Program-made: the position numbers and the translations under genes
Part shown: one piece after another, positions 1 through 5,919 of the stretch
Layout: every line of letters begins with the position of its first letter
Numbering within the stretch: the first letter of the stretch is position 1
Source: a virus
Length of the DNA: 26,894 nucleotides
Strand: one strand, 5' to 3'
IMG/VR virus record: IMGVR_UViG_3300025168_000541
Location: 1 to 26,894 of that record
Notes under the pieces: generated by a model
Databases searched by the model: none
What the model was told of the DNA's origin: nothing
The model's input: only the letters and a program-made list of their open reading frames with translations

Positions 1-105
1 ACACCCACATGAATCACCAAAGATTTTTTTGATTGCTCCTTTTATTCCTGTTTTTGTGGTGATGGAATCAATTGTGTCACCAAGTCCTTTGTTAGTTTTT
101 GCCAT
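1..105 (-). CDS. Small CxC-motif phage protein, 3' end outside window (partial)
   Basis: An ATG at 105-103 opens a frame that stays open to the window edge (35 residues visible). It begins MAKTNKGLGDTIDSITTK and reaches IFGDSCGC at the edge. A short protein with a GLGDTI...TGIK start followed by a CGC motif is, from memory, a common small conserved protein of Bacteroidota phages with no assigned function; the cysteines could bind metal. It overlaps the end of the sigma-like gene by 14 bases, as is usual here. The frame is intact across the seven-base homopolymer at 24-30. Only the N-terminus is seen, so the family assignment is tentative. Confidence 0.6.
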   Translation of the reverse strand, partial: MAKTNKGLGDTIDSITTKTGIKGAIKKIFGDSCGC

Positions 106-655
106 GAAATATTTTTTTTACTTTTTTAATTGACGCATAGAGTGTGTTCCTGTTGATACCTGTGTCTTTTGACATTTTATTGAGTGAATAAGACTTTCCC
201 ATTTGGAAATAGATTCTGAACACTTCTGAATCAAACCAATGAATCTCTTTCAATGTTTTGTTCACTCTTTCAATGTCCTTTTCAAGTTGAATTTTGAGTT
301 TCACACCATCATCATCAATCATTCTATGCACTCGGCTTGGTGTGTTGTTGATATAATATTCATTCCAACAATTAAGAACAAATCTTTCATCTTTGTCTTG
401 ATAATATTTTCTGTATTTTTTGAAAAAAGGTGATGTTTTTGAATGATATTGGTTGACCATGATTCTTGCAATCCAAAAAATGAGTTGATTATTGTCAATT
501 AATGTTTCAATTTTTGTTTTGTCACTGTCATACAAAGCAATAATGGTATCATGCAACAAGTCATCTGTGTCATTCTTTTTGTTGCTTGTGATTTTAGATG
601 AAATTTCTTTCAATTTGTCATAGTTTTTTTCAATGTATTTATTGAGTTTATACAT
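92..655 (-). CDS. Sigma-70-like / HTH transcription regulator
   Basis: This protein of about 187 residues looks like the small sigma-like regulators of Flavobacteriia phages. The N-terminal part has an acidic DDLLHDTIIALYD stretch resembling sigma region 2, followed by an aromatic/basic segment (FWIARIMVNQYH). The C-terminus (MSKDTGINRNTLYASIKKVKK) reads as a helix-turn-helix resembling region 4. I infer that it redirects host RNA polymerase, perhaps to late genes, since it sits near the end of the early block. ATG 655 is preferred over a TTG at 688, which only increases the overlap with the upstream gene. Sequence similarity to true sigma factors is weak, so it could be another HTH protein. 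Confidence 0.6.
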   Translation of the reverse strand: MYKLNKYIEKNYDKLKEISSKITSNKKNDTDDLLHDTIIALYDSDKTKIETLIDNNQLIFWIARIMVNQYHSKTSPFFKKYRKYYQDKDERFVLNCWNEYYINNTPSRVHRMIDDDGVKLKIQLEKDIERVNKTLKEIHWFDSEVFRIYFQMGKSYSLNKMSKDTGINRNTLYASIKKVKKIFHGKN

Positions 656-933
656 TGGATAATGTTTGGAACACCACACAACTTGCAAAGGTCGTATTCA
701 GTTTTTGACAAATGATCTGTTTCAAATTCAACAATGTTTTGTGTTTCATTTATTTTTTTATAAATATATTTTTCAATCTTATTGTCTTTTTTTAGATTTC
801 TAAATATATAGTTTTTTTCAATCAATTGATTATCATGCAAATAGATTATTTTGAACAATAGATTGTTAGTATCATGATAGTCATGAAACAATCTTTCTTT
901 TCTGCTATTAAAAAAAGTCATTTTTGTTTTCAT
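610..933 (-). CDS. Hypothetical protein, 107 aa
   Basis: I do not recognise this protein. It is basic, rich in Lys, Asn and Ile, and has an N-terminal half with HDYHDTNN and a C-terminus with a CKLCGVPNIIQC cysteine cluster that could bind metal. Its ATG (933-931) overlaps the stop of the VRR-NUC gene in an ATGA junction, which supports both the start and translational coupling. Its end overlaps the start of the sigma-like gene by 46 bases. The context is the early/replication operon. Confidence 0.6.
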   Translation of the reverse strand: MKTKMTFFNSRKERLFHDYHDTNNLLFKIIYLHDNQLIEKNYIFRNLKKDNKIEKYIYKKINETQNIVEFETDHLSKTEYDLCKLCGVPNIIQCINSINTLKKTMTN

Positions 934-1274
934 TTAATCTTTTTTTGAATGTATTTGTCAATCAATTCTGTTGCCTCAACATATCCATACACAATTTCTG
1001 CAACATAGTTTCTTTTATTCAGTTCATCTCGCCACCAAAGTTGCTCTTTTGTTGGTCTGCCTTTTTCAGTCTTTATTTCTAAGAATAAACCATTGTATTT
1101 GTTGACCTCAAAGATTGCAAGATCTGGAAACCCTTTGACATATCCACTATATTTCATGCGTTTTGCAACTGATATTGATGTTCTCATGCCTCCTGCACTT
1201 GCACAATACAACACTTTAGGATATTGTAATTTAATATAAGAAACAATTGCCTTTTGCAGTGTGTATTCTTTCAT
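930..1274 (-). CDS. VRR-NUC domain nuclease
   Basis: A stand-alone VRR-NUC protein (PD-(D/E)XK nuclease superfamily), 114 residues, the normal size for phage versions. Visible motifs are KGFPDL (48-52, catalytic Asp51) and LEIKTEKGRPTKEQ (Glu66 and Lys68 of the E-x-K motif), followed by an amphipathic C-terminal helix. Such proteins are structure-specific nucleases; in phages they sit with replication and recombination genes, where a role in processing branched DNA is likely. It overlaps the preceding replication gene and the following gene by four bases each (ATGA junctions). Confidence 0.88.
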   Translation of the reverse strand: MKEYTLQKAIVSYIKLQYPKVLYCASAGGMRTSISVAKRMKYSGYVKGFPDLAIFEVNKYNGLFLEIKTEKGRPTKEQLWWRDELNKRNYVAEIVYGYVEATELIDKYIQKKIK

Positions 1275-2077
1275 TTTTTAATCCATTTAGATGAACCATT
1301 CCATGAATTAACTTGTTTTATATATCCAATACTTTCAAGATGTGTGTGATATTGTCTTGTTTTGTTTTGGTCTTGTTCAATTCTCTTTGCAAAATGAACA
1401 TCAAAGTAATCTGGAAAGGTAATGCCATCACTTTTCTTTTGAAATTGTTTTTGTGTTGAAACCCATCTTTTGATTCTAAGATTCAATGACCATGTTTTTT
1501 CAGTTTCCCATCTCATTTTTGGGTTTGATACTGACTTTGTTGTTTCAGACCAATAGTCAATGAATGATTCTTTAATATCTTTATTAATACCCTCTATTGA
1601 AAAAACAGAGTTCTTGAACTCTGCAAGTCTTTCATTTATATCTTTTTTACTTTTATTTAATTTACTTTTCTTTAATTTACTTTCATTTAATAGCATTGCA
1701 GTTGCATTACTATTGCTATGCGTTTGCATTGCGTTTGCATCACCAGACCATCTTTTCTTTGCGTTTAATGATGCTTTTGTTGATTTAGATGTGATTTGTT
1801 CAATGGTGTCATTTAATCGCTTAGAATAGAAACAATCATCTTCAATGACAAAAAGGTCATAGTTGGTGATGATGTCTTTCAAAATATCTTTGTCACACTG
1901 CAATCCAAATGCAAGTGTTTCATAGTCATCAATGCAAAGTCTGTTGTTTTCAGAAAATAGCAATTCTAATATTGCAAAATATATGCCAAAACCCTCATAT
2001 GAATGTTTTGATCTAACTTTTATTAATTTGATATCATTCCGAGCATTGGAATCATGTGGAAAGTATGTCTGTTTCAT
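1271..2077 (-). CDS. Lin1244/DUF4373-type replication initiation protein
   Basis: Residues 1-100 (YFPHDSNARNDIKLIKVR, then YEGFGIYFAILELL) match the Lin1244/Lin1753-like N-terminal domain (DUF4373), a winged-helix domain of phage replication proteins related to DnaD. A low-complexity linker follows (about 105-145) with KKSKLNKSK repeats and an Asn/Ala/Met/His-rich part, then a C-terminal domain rich in Trp (MRWETEKTWSLNLRIKRW). It probably binds the phage origin or loads the helicase. The linker DNA includes an 11-base perfect tandem duplication at 1719-1740. A 78-base spacer with repeats lies just upstream, the longest internal gap of the early block. It overlaps the VRR-NUC start by four bases. 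Confidence 0.8.
   Translation of the reverse strand: MKQTYFPHDSNARNDIKLIKVRSKHSYEGFGIYFAILELLFSENNRLCIDDYETLAFGLQCDKDILKDIITNYDLFVIEDDCFYSKRLNDTIEQITSKSTKASLNAKKRWSGDANAMQTHSNSNATAMLLNESKLKKSKLNKSKKDINERLAEFKNSVFSIEGINKDIKESFIDYWSETTKSVSNPKMRWETEKTWSLNLRIKRWVSTQKQFQKKSDGITFPDYFDVHFAKRIEQDQNKTRQYHTHLESIGYIKQVNSWNGSSKWIKK
1719..1740 (+). repeat. 11-bp perfect tandem duplication inside the replication gene
   Basis: The unit TGCGTTTGCAT occurs at 1719-1729 and again at 1730-1740, within the Ala/Asn/Met/His-rich linker of the Lin1244-type protein. The unit length is not a multiple of three, so loss or gain of one copy would shift the reading frame. Confidence 0.8.
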
Positions 2078-2078
2078 T

Positions 2079-2099
2079 GTTCTCTATTTATAAAAGAAC
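2079..2099. promoter_or_regulatory. Imperfect palindrome just upstream of the replication gene start
   Basis: GTTCT at 2079-2083 and AGAAC at 2095-2099 are inverted around an 11-base AT-rich centre, two bases upstream of the ATG at 2077. It could be an operator dimer site or a hairpin in the mRNA leader. There is no matching evidence elsewhere in the window. Confidence 0.4.
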
Positions 2100-2111
2100 C
2101 CCCATGCAACA

Positions 2112-2137
2112 CAAAATAGAGTTAAAGCACTGCACAA
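2112..2137 (-). promoter_or_regulatory. Candidate Bacteroidota-type promoter for the replication gene
   Basis: On the minus strand a TTG (2137-2135) is followed after 16 bases by TATTTTG (2118-2112), resembling the Bacteroidota -33 TTG and -7 TAnnTTTG elements but with one base missing in the -7 box and a short spacer. It sits in the 78-base gap before the Lin1244-type gene. A tandem 8-mer overlaps the putative -33 side and a palindrome lies downstream. Motif-only evidence. Confidence 0.3.
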
Positions 2138-2150
2138 GGGTTCAAGGGTT
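2135..2150 (+). repeat. Tandem 8-bp repeat in intergenic region (possible operator or iteron)
   Basis: CAAGGGTT occurs twice head to tail (2135-2142 and 2143-2150) in the gap between the SSB-like gene and the replication gene. G/C-rich for this genome and directly repeated, it could be a binding site for the Cro-like regulator (2897-3124) or the replication protein. Only two copies are present. Confidence 0.6.
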
Positions 2151-2155
2151 AGTGA

Positions 2156-2476
2156 TTAAAATGGTAAATCTTCGTTCAATTTAGTTTCTTGATCTTCTGC
2201 ACTAATATTGACAATATTGAGTGAATTAAAAAACTTGTCTTTCCATTGGTTTGATTTGATATAAAATTCAATTGTCACAAAACCACCAACTTTTGCATGG
2301 TTTTCTTGCAGTTCAATTGCGTCTTTGCCAAACAACTCAAATTGATGTTTGTTTGTGAAATCGGTTTCACTTTCTTCAATAGTGACAAACATTTTTTCAT
2401 AAGGTTCACCACCTTTTTTGTTTTCAATGGTTTCTTTTTTAGTGTCAAGGACTTTGCCTCTCATTTTGTATTTCAT
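2156..2476 (-). CDS. DUF3127-type single-stranded DNA-binding protein (SSB-like)
   Basis: A 106-residue protein of the DUF3127 kind, a Bacteroidota OB-fold family. The strands read as KMRGKVLDTKKE, YEKMFVTIEE and HQFELFGKDAIEL, followed by VGGFVTIEFYIKSNQW. The C-terminus is acidic and ends EDLPF, like the tip of bacterial SSB that recruits partner proteins. I infer ssDNA binding during phage replication or recombination, fitting its neighbours: the putative recombination protein just upstream and the replication protein just downstream. The fold assignment is fairly secure; ssDNA binding is inferred from the fold and tail. Confidence 0.8.
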   Translation of the reverse strand: MKYKMRGKVLDTKKETIENKKGGEPYEKMFVTIEESETDFTNKHQFELFGKDAIELQENHAKVGGFVTIEFYIKSNQWKDKFFNSLNIVNISAEDQETKLNEDLPF

Positions 2477-2491
2477 TTTATTATTTATTTA

Positions 2492-2893
2492 TTAATTATT
2501 ATTTCTTTTAAATGTTTCACTTTCATCTTCTGCATAATGACCTAATGCAGAAAACCCAACTAATTGCAAAACTGCTCTGGACATTGCTCTTTTTTCTGCC
2601 ATCTCTAACACATACCAACTATTAGTGTTTCCATCTTTAAATGTGCCACCTTTCAAGGCAGAACCAAATGTTTCAATTTTTTTATCACCATATTTTGCAT
2701 TTGCCTTAACAGATGCAAAGTTTTCTTTGCTGACAATAACATCATATTCAATTTGAATGTTATGATTATTTAAAATCTTTAGAACTCCTGCTCTTGTTAT
2801 GATTTTAAAATGTTGATGTGAAAAAACATCTTCTGATGTCAAGTTGTTTTCTATATATAATCTATTTAATATATCATTTTTGTTTTCTTTCAT
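2492..2893 (-). CDS. Conserved phage protein, possible recombination/replication accessory factor
   Basis: A 133-residue protein. After a short N-terminal helix it has a compact beta-rich section (HFKIITRAGVLKIL, IQIEYDVIV, FASVKANAKYGDKKIETFG) and a helix with MAEKRAMSRAVLQLVG followed by EDESE. The AEKRA..RAVL helix recalls the C-terminal helix of Rad52/ERF-type annealing proteins and related phage proteins, and the gene lies next to the SSB-like gene, a usual pairing. I cannot assign a family, so the recombination role is an inference from motif style and context. Confidence 0.55.
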   Translation of the reverse strand: MKENKNDILNRLYIENNLTSEDVFSHQHFKIITRAGVLKILNNHNIQIEYDVIVSKENFASVKANAKYGDKKIETFGSALKGGTFKDGNTNSWYVLEMAEKRAMSRAVLQLVGFSALGHYAEDESETFKRNNN

Positions 2894-2896
2894 TTT

Positions 2897-3124
2897 CTAT
2901 TTTTTTTTAATGAGTAATTCATTGACTGAAATTTTCAACACCACACACATTTTTGTGAATTCAGTCAAAGTCATTGAATGTGGTTGTTCTATTTTTTTGA
3001 GCATTGTTGGATAAGATACAAACAATCTCTTTTGCATGTCTTGTTTGTTCAAGTTGTTTTTCAACATCTCAATCTGAATGTCTTTTGACAACTCTTTGGT
3101 GTCTTTCATGTTGTTAATTTGCAT
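2897..3124 (-). CDS. Cro/C1-type HTH protein
   Basis: A 75-residue (or 70-residue from ATG 3109) protein. The central helices IQIEMLKNNLNKQDMQKRLFVSYPTMLKKIEQ then TLTEFTKMCVVLKISVNELL follow the five-helix Cro/C1 pattern, with a recognition helix around VSYPTMLKKIE. It probably regulates early transcription. It is co-directional with its neighbours rather than divergent, so it does not mark a classical lysogeny switch. Starting at 3124 gives an 11-base overlap with the previous gene; starting at 3109 gives none. Confidence 0.75.
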   Translation of the reverse strand: MQINNMKDTKELSKDIQIEMLKNNLNKQDMQKRLFVSYPTMLKKIEQPHSMTLTEFTKMCVVLKISVNELLIKKK

Positions 3125-3419
3125 AATAATCTAATTTTAATGTTTCTAAAATATCATTGTATTCATCAAGTGTCATCATTTTTGGATATGAATCTGCATC
3201 AACAATGTTCTTTCCTTTGTATGTTTTGAATTTCAAGTTATGAATCAAATCACCTCTTTGTGCATTTTCAATAATCAGTTTCCAGTTCTTAAAATTACGC
3301 ATATTTTTATATAGTGCAGTTCTGTATGATTTTTTGTCATCTTTGAAATATATGTGAAACCAAACACCACCATGTGCAGACTTGTATTCTTTGCCTATTT
3401 TTACAAACTCTAATGTCAT
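3114..3419 (-). CDS. Hypothetical protein, 101 aa
   Basis: I do not recognise this protein. It appears to be a small beta-rich domain (LEFVKIGKEYK, GGVWFHIYFKDDKKSYRTALY) followed by NWKLIIENAQRGDLIHNLKF and a helical C-terminus. The middle is reminiscent of OB-fold-like small phage proteins, but that is only an impression. The ATG at 3419 shares a base with the stop of the previous gene (TAATG), supporting translational coupling and the chosen start. Confidence 0.65.
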   Translation of the reverse strand: MTLEFVKIGKEYKSAHGGVWFHIYFKDDKKSYRTALYKNMRNFKNWKLIIENAQRGDLIHNLKFKTYKGKNIVDADSYPKMMTLDEYNDILETLKLDYYAN

Positions 3420-3661
3420 TATTTTAAATCTTTGTGTATTCCTATCACTTTGAAGAAACTTTCATCTTTGGTCAATTTAATCAAATAGTCATCAAGTTCC
3501 CTTTCTGTTCCATAAAATGTGATGTCACCATATTTCAAAAGTTGTGATTCTGCACTCAAATATCCTTTCCCTTGAATTGTCCAAGTGTGTTGTGTCATGC
3601 CTTTGTCTATATAGTCAAAAAAGTCATTAGTGATTTTGTTTATATTATCAAGTTCTTTCAT
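3419..3661 (-). CDS. Hypothetical protein, 80 aa
   Basis: An unrecognised acidic protein of 80 residues with an N-terminal helix (NKITNDFFDYIDKG), a beta segment (TWTIQGKGYLS, LLKYGDITFYGT) and a C-terminal helix (ELDDYLIKLTKDE). No cysteines or signal sequence are seen. It is the last of a run of small early genes read from the candidate promoter at 4213-4242, and ends in a TAATG junction with the next gene. Confidence 0.6.
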   Translation of the reverse strand: MKELDNINKITNDFFDYIDKGMTQHTWTIQGKGYLSAESQLLKYGDITFYGTERELDDYLIKLTKDESFFKVIGIHKDLK

Positions 3662-3672
3662 AATTTAATATT

Positions 3673-3813
3673 TTAAATAGATTGACAAATATCTTTAATG
3701 TCGCTATCTGGCAACAAAATTAATAATTGTATTAATTCATTTTCTAATTCTTTTTTTGATTTTTTTTTGCACCAATTTTGTGCAATTTTTTCAACTAATT
3801 TATATTTGTTCAT
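3673..3813 (-). CDS. Small hypothetical protein, 46 aa
   Basis: An ATG at 3813-3811 opens a 46-codon frame ending in TAA at 3673. The product starts MNKYKLVEKIAQNWCKKKSK and continues with a leucine-rich amphipathic helix (KELENELIQLLILLPDSD). It begins two bases after the end of the small Cys-rich gene upstream and ends 11 bases before the next gene, so it neatly fills a gap that would otherwise be empty. Function unknown; the helix could mediate protein contacts. Confidence 0.6.
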   Translation of the reverse strand: MNKYKLVEKIAQNWCKKKSKKELENELIQLLILLPDSDIKDICQSI

Positions 3814-3815
3814 AA

Positions 3816-3983
3816 TTATATGTTTATTATTTGACAATGTTCTTTGCATTTTGAACAGATGTCTGTTTCTGATATTACTTTGCTACAACAACAATCAGAA
3901 ACTTGTTCATTGTGTAGCATATTATTCTGAACCTCAAACAAGGCACGATCTAAAAACTTTTGAATGTTTTGTTCTAAATTCAT
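3816..3983 (-). CDS. Small cysteine-rich, zinc-ribbon-like protein, 55 aa
   Basis: ATG at 3983-3981 shares its A with the TAA of the previous gene (TAATG). The product has an N-terminal helix (NLEQNIQKFLDRALFEV) and a cysteine cluster: Cys31-33, Cys43-x2-Cys46 and Cys50, with a His at 49. This spacing suggests a single zinc site. Very small zinc proteins of this sort are common early phage proteins that bind nucleic acids or host proteins, but the target cannot be read from the sequence. It lies beneath the usual gene-length cut-off and would easily be missed. Confidence 0.65.
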   Translation of the reverse strand: MNLEQNIQKFLDRALFEVQNNMLHNEQVSDCCCSKVISETDICSKCKEHCQIINI

Positions 3984-4189
3984 TATAATTTATTTAATAA
4001 GTTTTTAATTGAATCAAGTTTTTCTTTCATCACTTGCAAACGCAATGTTGTTTCACCAACTTCTGTGATGTTTTTTGACGCATTGAGTTCATCAGTGGTT
4101 TCCTTGATTCTGTGTTCTGTTCGCACTTTGTTTTCTATTAATGAGAATCTCAAAGTGATGTTTTCATTTGGTGTTAGTTCTATTTTCAT
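3983..4189 (-). CDS. Small coiled-coil protein, 68 aa
   Basis: A 68-residue protein with a short beta-like N-terminus (MKIELTPNENITLRFSLIENK) and then one long charged helix with heptad-like spacing of Leu, Val and Ile (residues about 22-68), probably a coiled coil. It is the first gene downstream of the candidate promoter at 4213-4242 and therefore the likely leading gene of the early operon. Function unknown. Confidence 0.6.
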   Translation of the reverse strand: MKIELTPNENITLRFSLIENKVRTEHRIKETTDELNASKNITEVGETTLRLQVMKEKLDSIKNLLNKL

Positions 4190-4212
4190 TTTTTAAATTA
4201 TTAATTATTTTA

Positions 4213-4242
4213 CTAATATACACAATATTTTGAATATATCAA
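4213..4242 (-). promoter_or_regulatory. Candidate early promoter (TTG-N19-TATATTAG)
   Basis: On the minus strand TTG (4242-4240) is followed after 19 bases by TATATTAG (4220-4213), one mismatch from the Bacteroidota -7 consensus TAnnTTTG. It lies in the 109-base gap (4190-4298) between the lysis/phosphoesterase genes and the early block, 24 bases before the first early ATG. I see no convincing terminator in that gap, so read-through from the late operon may also occur. Confidence 0.5.
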
Positions 4243-4298
4243 TAAAACTTTATAAATAATAAAAATATTTTAATTCAACAGATAGAGGTTTTCTGCAA

Positions 4299-5075
4299 TT
4301 AATAGACAACACCATTCCATTCACCCCCCTTTTTGAGTAACATTGGCAAAAGTTTTGGTTGTCCGTTTATGATAATGCCACAACCAAGAATCACTCTTGT
4401 TGAATTCACCTTGTTGTATGCAAACGCAAGACTTTTGTCATCTAAAAGACACCCCACTGCCATGTTCCAAGATAGTGACAAAGGTGAAGATGTATAGTTG
4501 ATTTCAAATGTTGTGTGATAATGACCTTGAATCACGCACATTCCCATTTCTTTGGCAAGTGCAAGACCATTTTTTTTCATTCCATGAGTCATAAACAACC
4601 ATTGACCATTGTTCATTTGATATTTAAAGTCTGGAAACCATTTCCAACCCTTTCCAACACCAATCACTTCATTGTAATCTCTTAACATATAGTTTGGAAT
4701 ACCATGTTTCTTGCCTCTCCTGTATAACATTGAACCATGATTGGAATGAACAAGTGTCATTTTTGGAAACATCTGTTCAAGTTTTTTGAATACCTTTCTG
4801 GCTTTGAGTGTTTCATTGTGTTGTGTGTCAAGTGATGTTTCAGAATCATGCATTGAGATTCCATGAAAGTCTGCCTCATCACCTACATTCAGAATCAATG
4901 AATTTTTGTTGATATACTTGTCTTTAATTGCTTGAAGATATTCTAGTGCTTGGGGGTGGTGGTAAGGAATATGCAAATCACTGATGCACAAAATGACTTC
5001 ATCTGTGTCACTCCTTTGGTTTTTAATTTGTTCATGTTCTGTTTTTGTCAATCTAAGTCTGTGGTCTTTTTTCAC
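4299..5075 (-). CDS. Calcineurin-like metallophosphoesterase
   Basis: A 258-residue metallophosphoesterase. The motifs are in the expected order: SDLH (Asp33, His35), GDEAD (Asp66), SNHGS (Asn112, His113), THG (His164) and GHYH (His185, His187), giving a complete two-metal site. Differences from the common pattern are GDEAD in place of GDxxD and NHGS in place of GNHD/E, so the general acid arrangement may be unusual. Substrate is unknown; phage members may act on nucleotides, DNA 3' ends or RNA ends. It starts with GTG overlapping the holin stop (GTGA). Its place directly after the lysis genes but before the early promoter is odd. Confidence 0.82.
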   Translation of the reverse strand: MKKDHRLRLTKTEHEQIKNQRSDTDEVILCISDLHIPYHHPQALEYLQAIKDKYINKNSLILNVGDEADFHGISMHDSETSLDTQHNETLKARKVFKKLEQMFPKMTLVHSNHGSMLYRRGKKHGIPNYMLRDYNEVIGVGKGWKWFPDFKYQMNNGQWLFMTHGMKKNGLALAKEMGMCVIQGHYHTTFEINYTSSPLSLSWNMAVGCLLDDKSLAFAYNKVNSTRVILGCGIIINGQPKLLPMLLKKGGEWNGVVY

Positions 5076-5458
5076 TTTCTTTTGATTTTTTCAACCCCCC
5101 TTGAACCAAAATAAAATGAAATTGTGGTGACTAATGTTGTTGATAGTAATGTCACAAACTCACTTTTCACATTGAATTCAATCATTCCTGCATCAATAAA
5201 TATTAATAAAAGAGTGCAAACAATCAAAAAGATCAAGGTCATTGGTCGCACATTTTTTGACAACCATGAATCTGATTTCATGTCATTGGTGTGTCTTTGT
5301 GTGATTTCTTGTTCAAGTTTTGCTTCTGCATCTAATATTATTTTCTTTAAATTAGACTTTAAAGTCATGCGTTCTTCATCACTTGTTGAAATATTGTCAA
5401 CAATTTTGTTCACATTATTCAGAAAGTCACCACCAAGAAGTTTTGACACTATACTCAT
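5072..5458 (-). CDS. Holin, GTA-type 3TM family-like
   Basis: A 128-residue protein. The soluble N-terminal half carries a coiled helix (AKLEQEITQRHTNDM), then KSDSWLSKNVRPMTLIFL, a membrane span about residues 73-88, a short polar turn and a second hydrophobic span near 104-116, ending SFYFGSRGVEKIKRK. The WLSKNVRP...GSRGVEK signature is that of the gene-transfer-agent 3TM holin family. It should form membrane lesions that release the M15 endolysin encoded just upstream, to which it is joined by an ATGA overlap. Confidence 0.75.
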   Translation of the reverse strand: MSIVSKLLGGDFLNNVNKIVDNISTSDEERMTLKSNLKKIILDAEAKLEQEITQRHTNDMKSDSWLSKNVRPMTLIFLIVCTLLLIFIDAGMIEFNVKSEFVTLLSTTLVTTISFYFGSRGVEKIKRK

Positions 5459-5919
5459 AAAGATGCAAATTGGTTTGTGATGTCAATGTATTTTGTTTTG
5501 TTGTTTTCTTTGATTGCTTTCAACACTTGTTTTCTGTTTCTTTCCATATTATATGACACATGTATCCATGAAAAGTTGAATTCTTCAATCAATTGGTCAA
5601 AGTCACCATGTTCAATGATTGCATCAAATATTGTCTTGTTCTGCATTGTTCCATCAATATGATATTGCATATCAACCGCCTGTCCTTTGCAATGTTGACT
5701 TGATTCTGATGAACCAATTGCAACTGAAAGTTCTGGATTTCTGTATCCAGATGTAATTCTGATTGCACCAATTTTGTTTCTTATTGGTTGCAATAGATTA
5801 TCAACCAATTGTTTGATGTTGAAAACATGACTGATGTCTGGTTCATTTTCAATTCCAAGTCTTTTTGCAGTTGAACTCTTTGTAAACTCACTTAAATAAA
5901 AGTTTTTGGACAATTTCAC
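5455..5919 (-). CDS. M15-type peptidase endolysin
   Basis: A 154-residue peptidase of the M15 (Peptidase_M15_3-like) family, which cleaves peptidoglycan cross-links. The zinc site is visible: SGYRN (57-61), SQHCKGQAVDM with His76 and Asp83, and WIHVSY with His120. There is no signal peptide, so export through the holin is expected. The start is GTG, overlapping the TGA of the small membrane protein gene (GTGA), and the stop overlaps the holin start (ATGA), making a coupled three-gene lysis cassette. Confidence 0.88.
   Translation of the reverse strand: MKLSKNFYLSEFTKSSTAKRLGIENEPDISHVFNIKQLVDNLLQPIRNKIGAIRITSGYRNPELSVAIGSSESSQHCKGQAVDMQYHIDGTMQNKTIFDAIIEHGDFDQLIEEFNFSWIHVSYNMERNRKQVLKAIKENNKTKYIDITNQFASL

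Noticed and set aside
656-688. Longer start (TTG 688) for the sigma-like gene
   Set aside because: It adds 11 residues with no domain support and increases the overlap with the upstream gene; ATG 655 is simpler.
2897-3124. A lysogeny switch centred on the Cro-like gene
   Set aside because: The gene is co-directional with its neighbours, and there is no divergent repressor, integrase or attachment site in the window.
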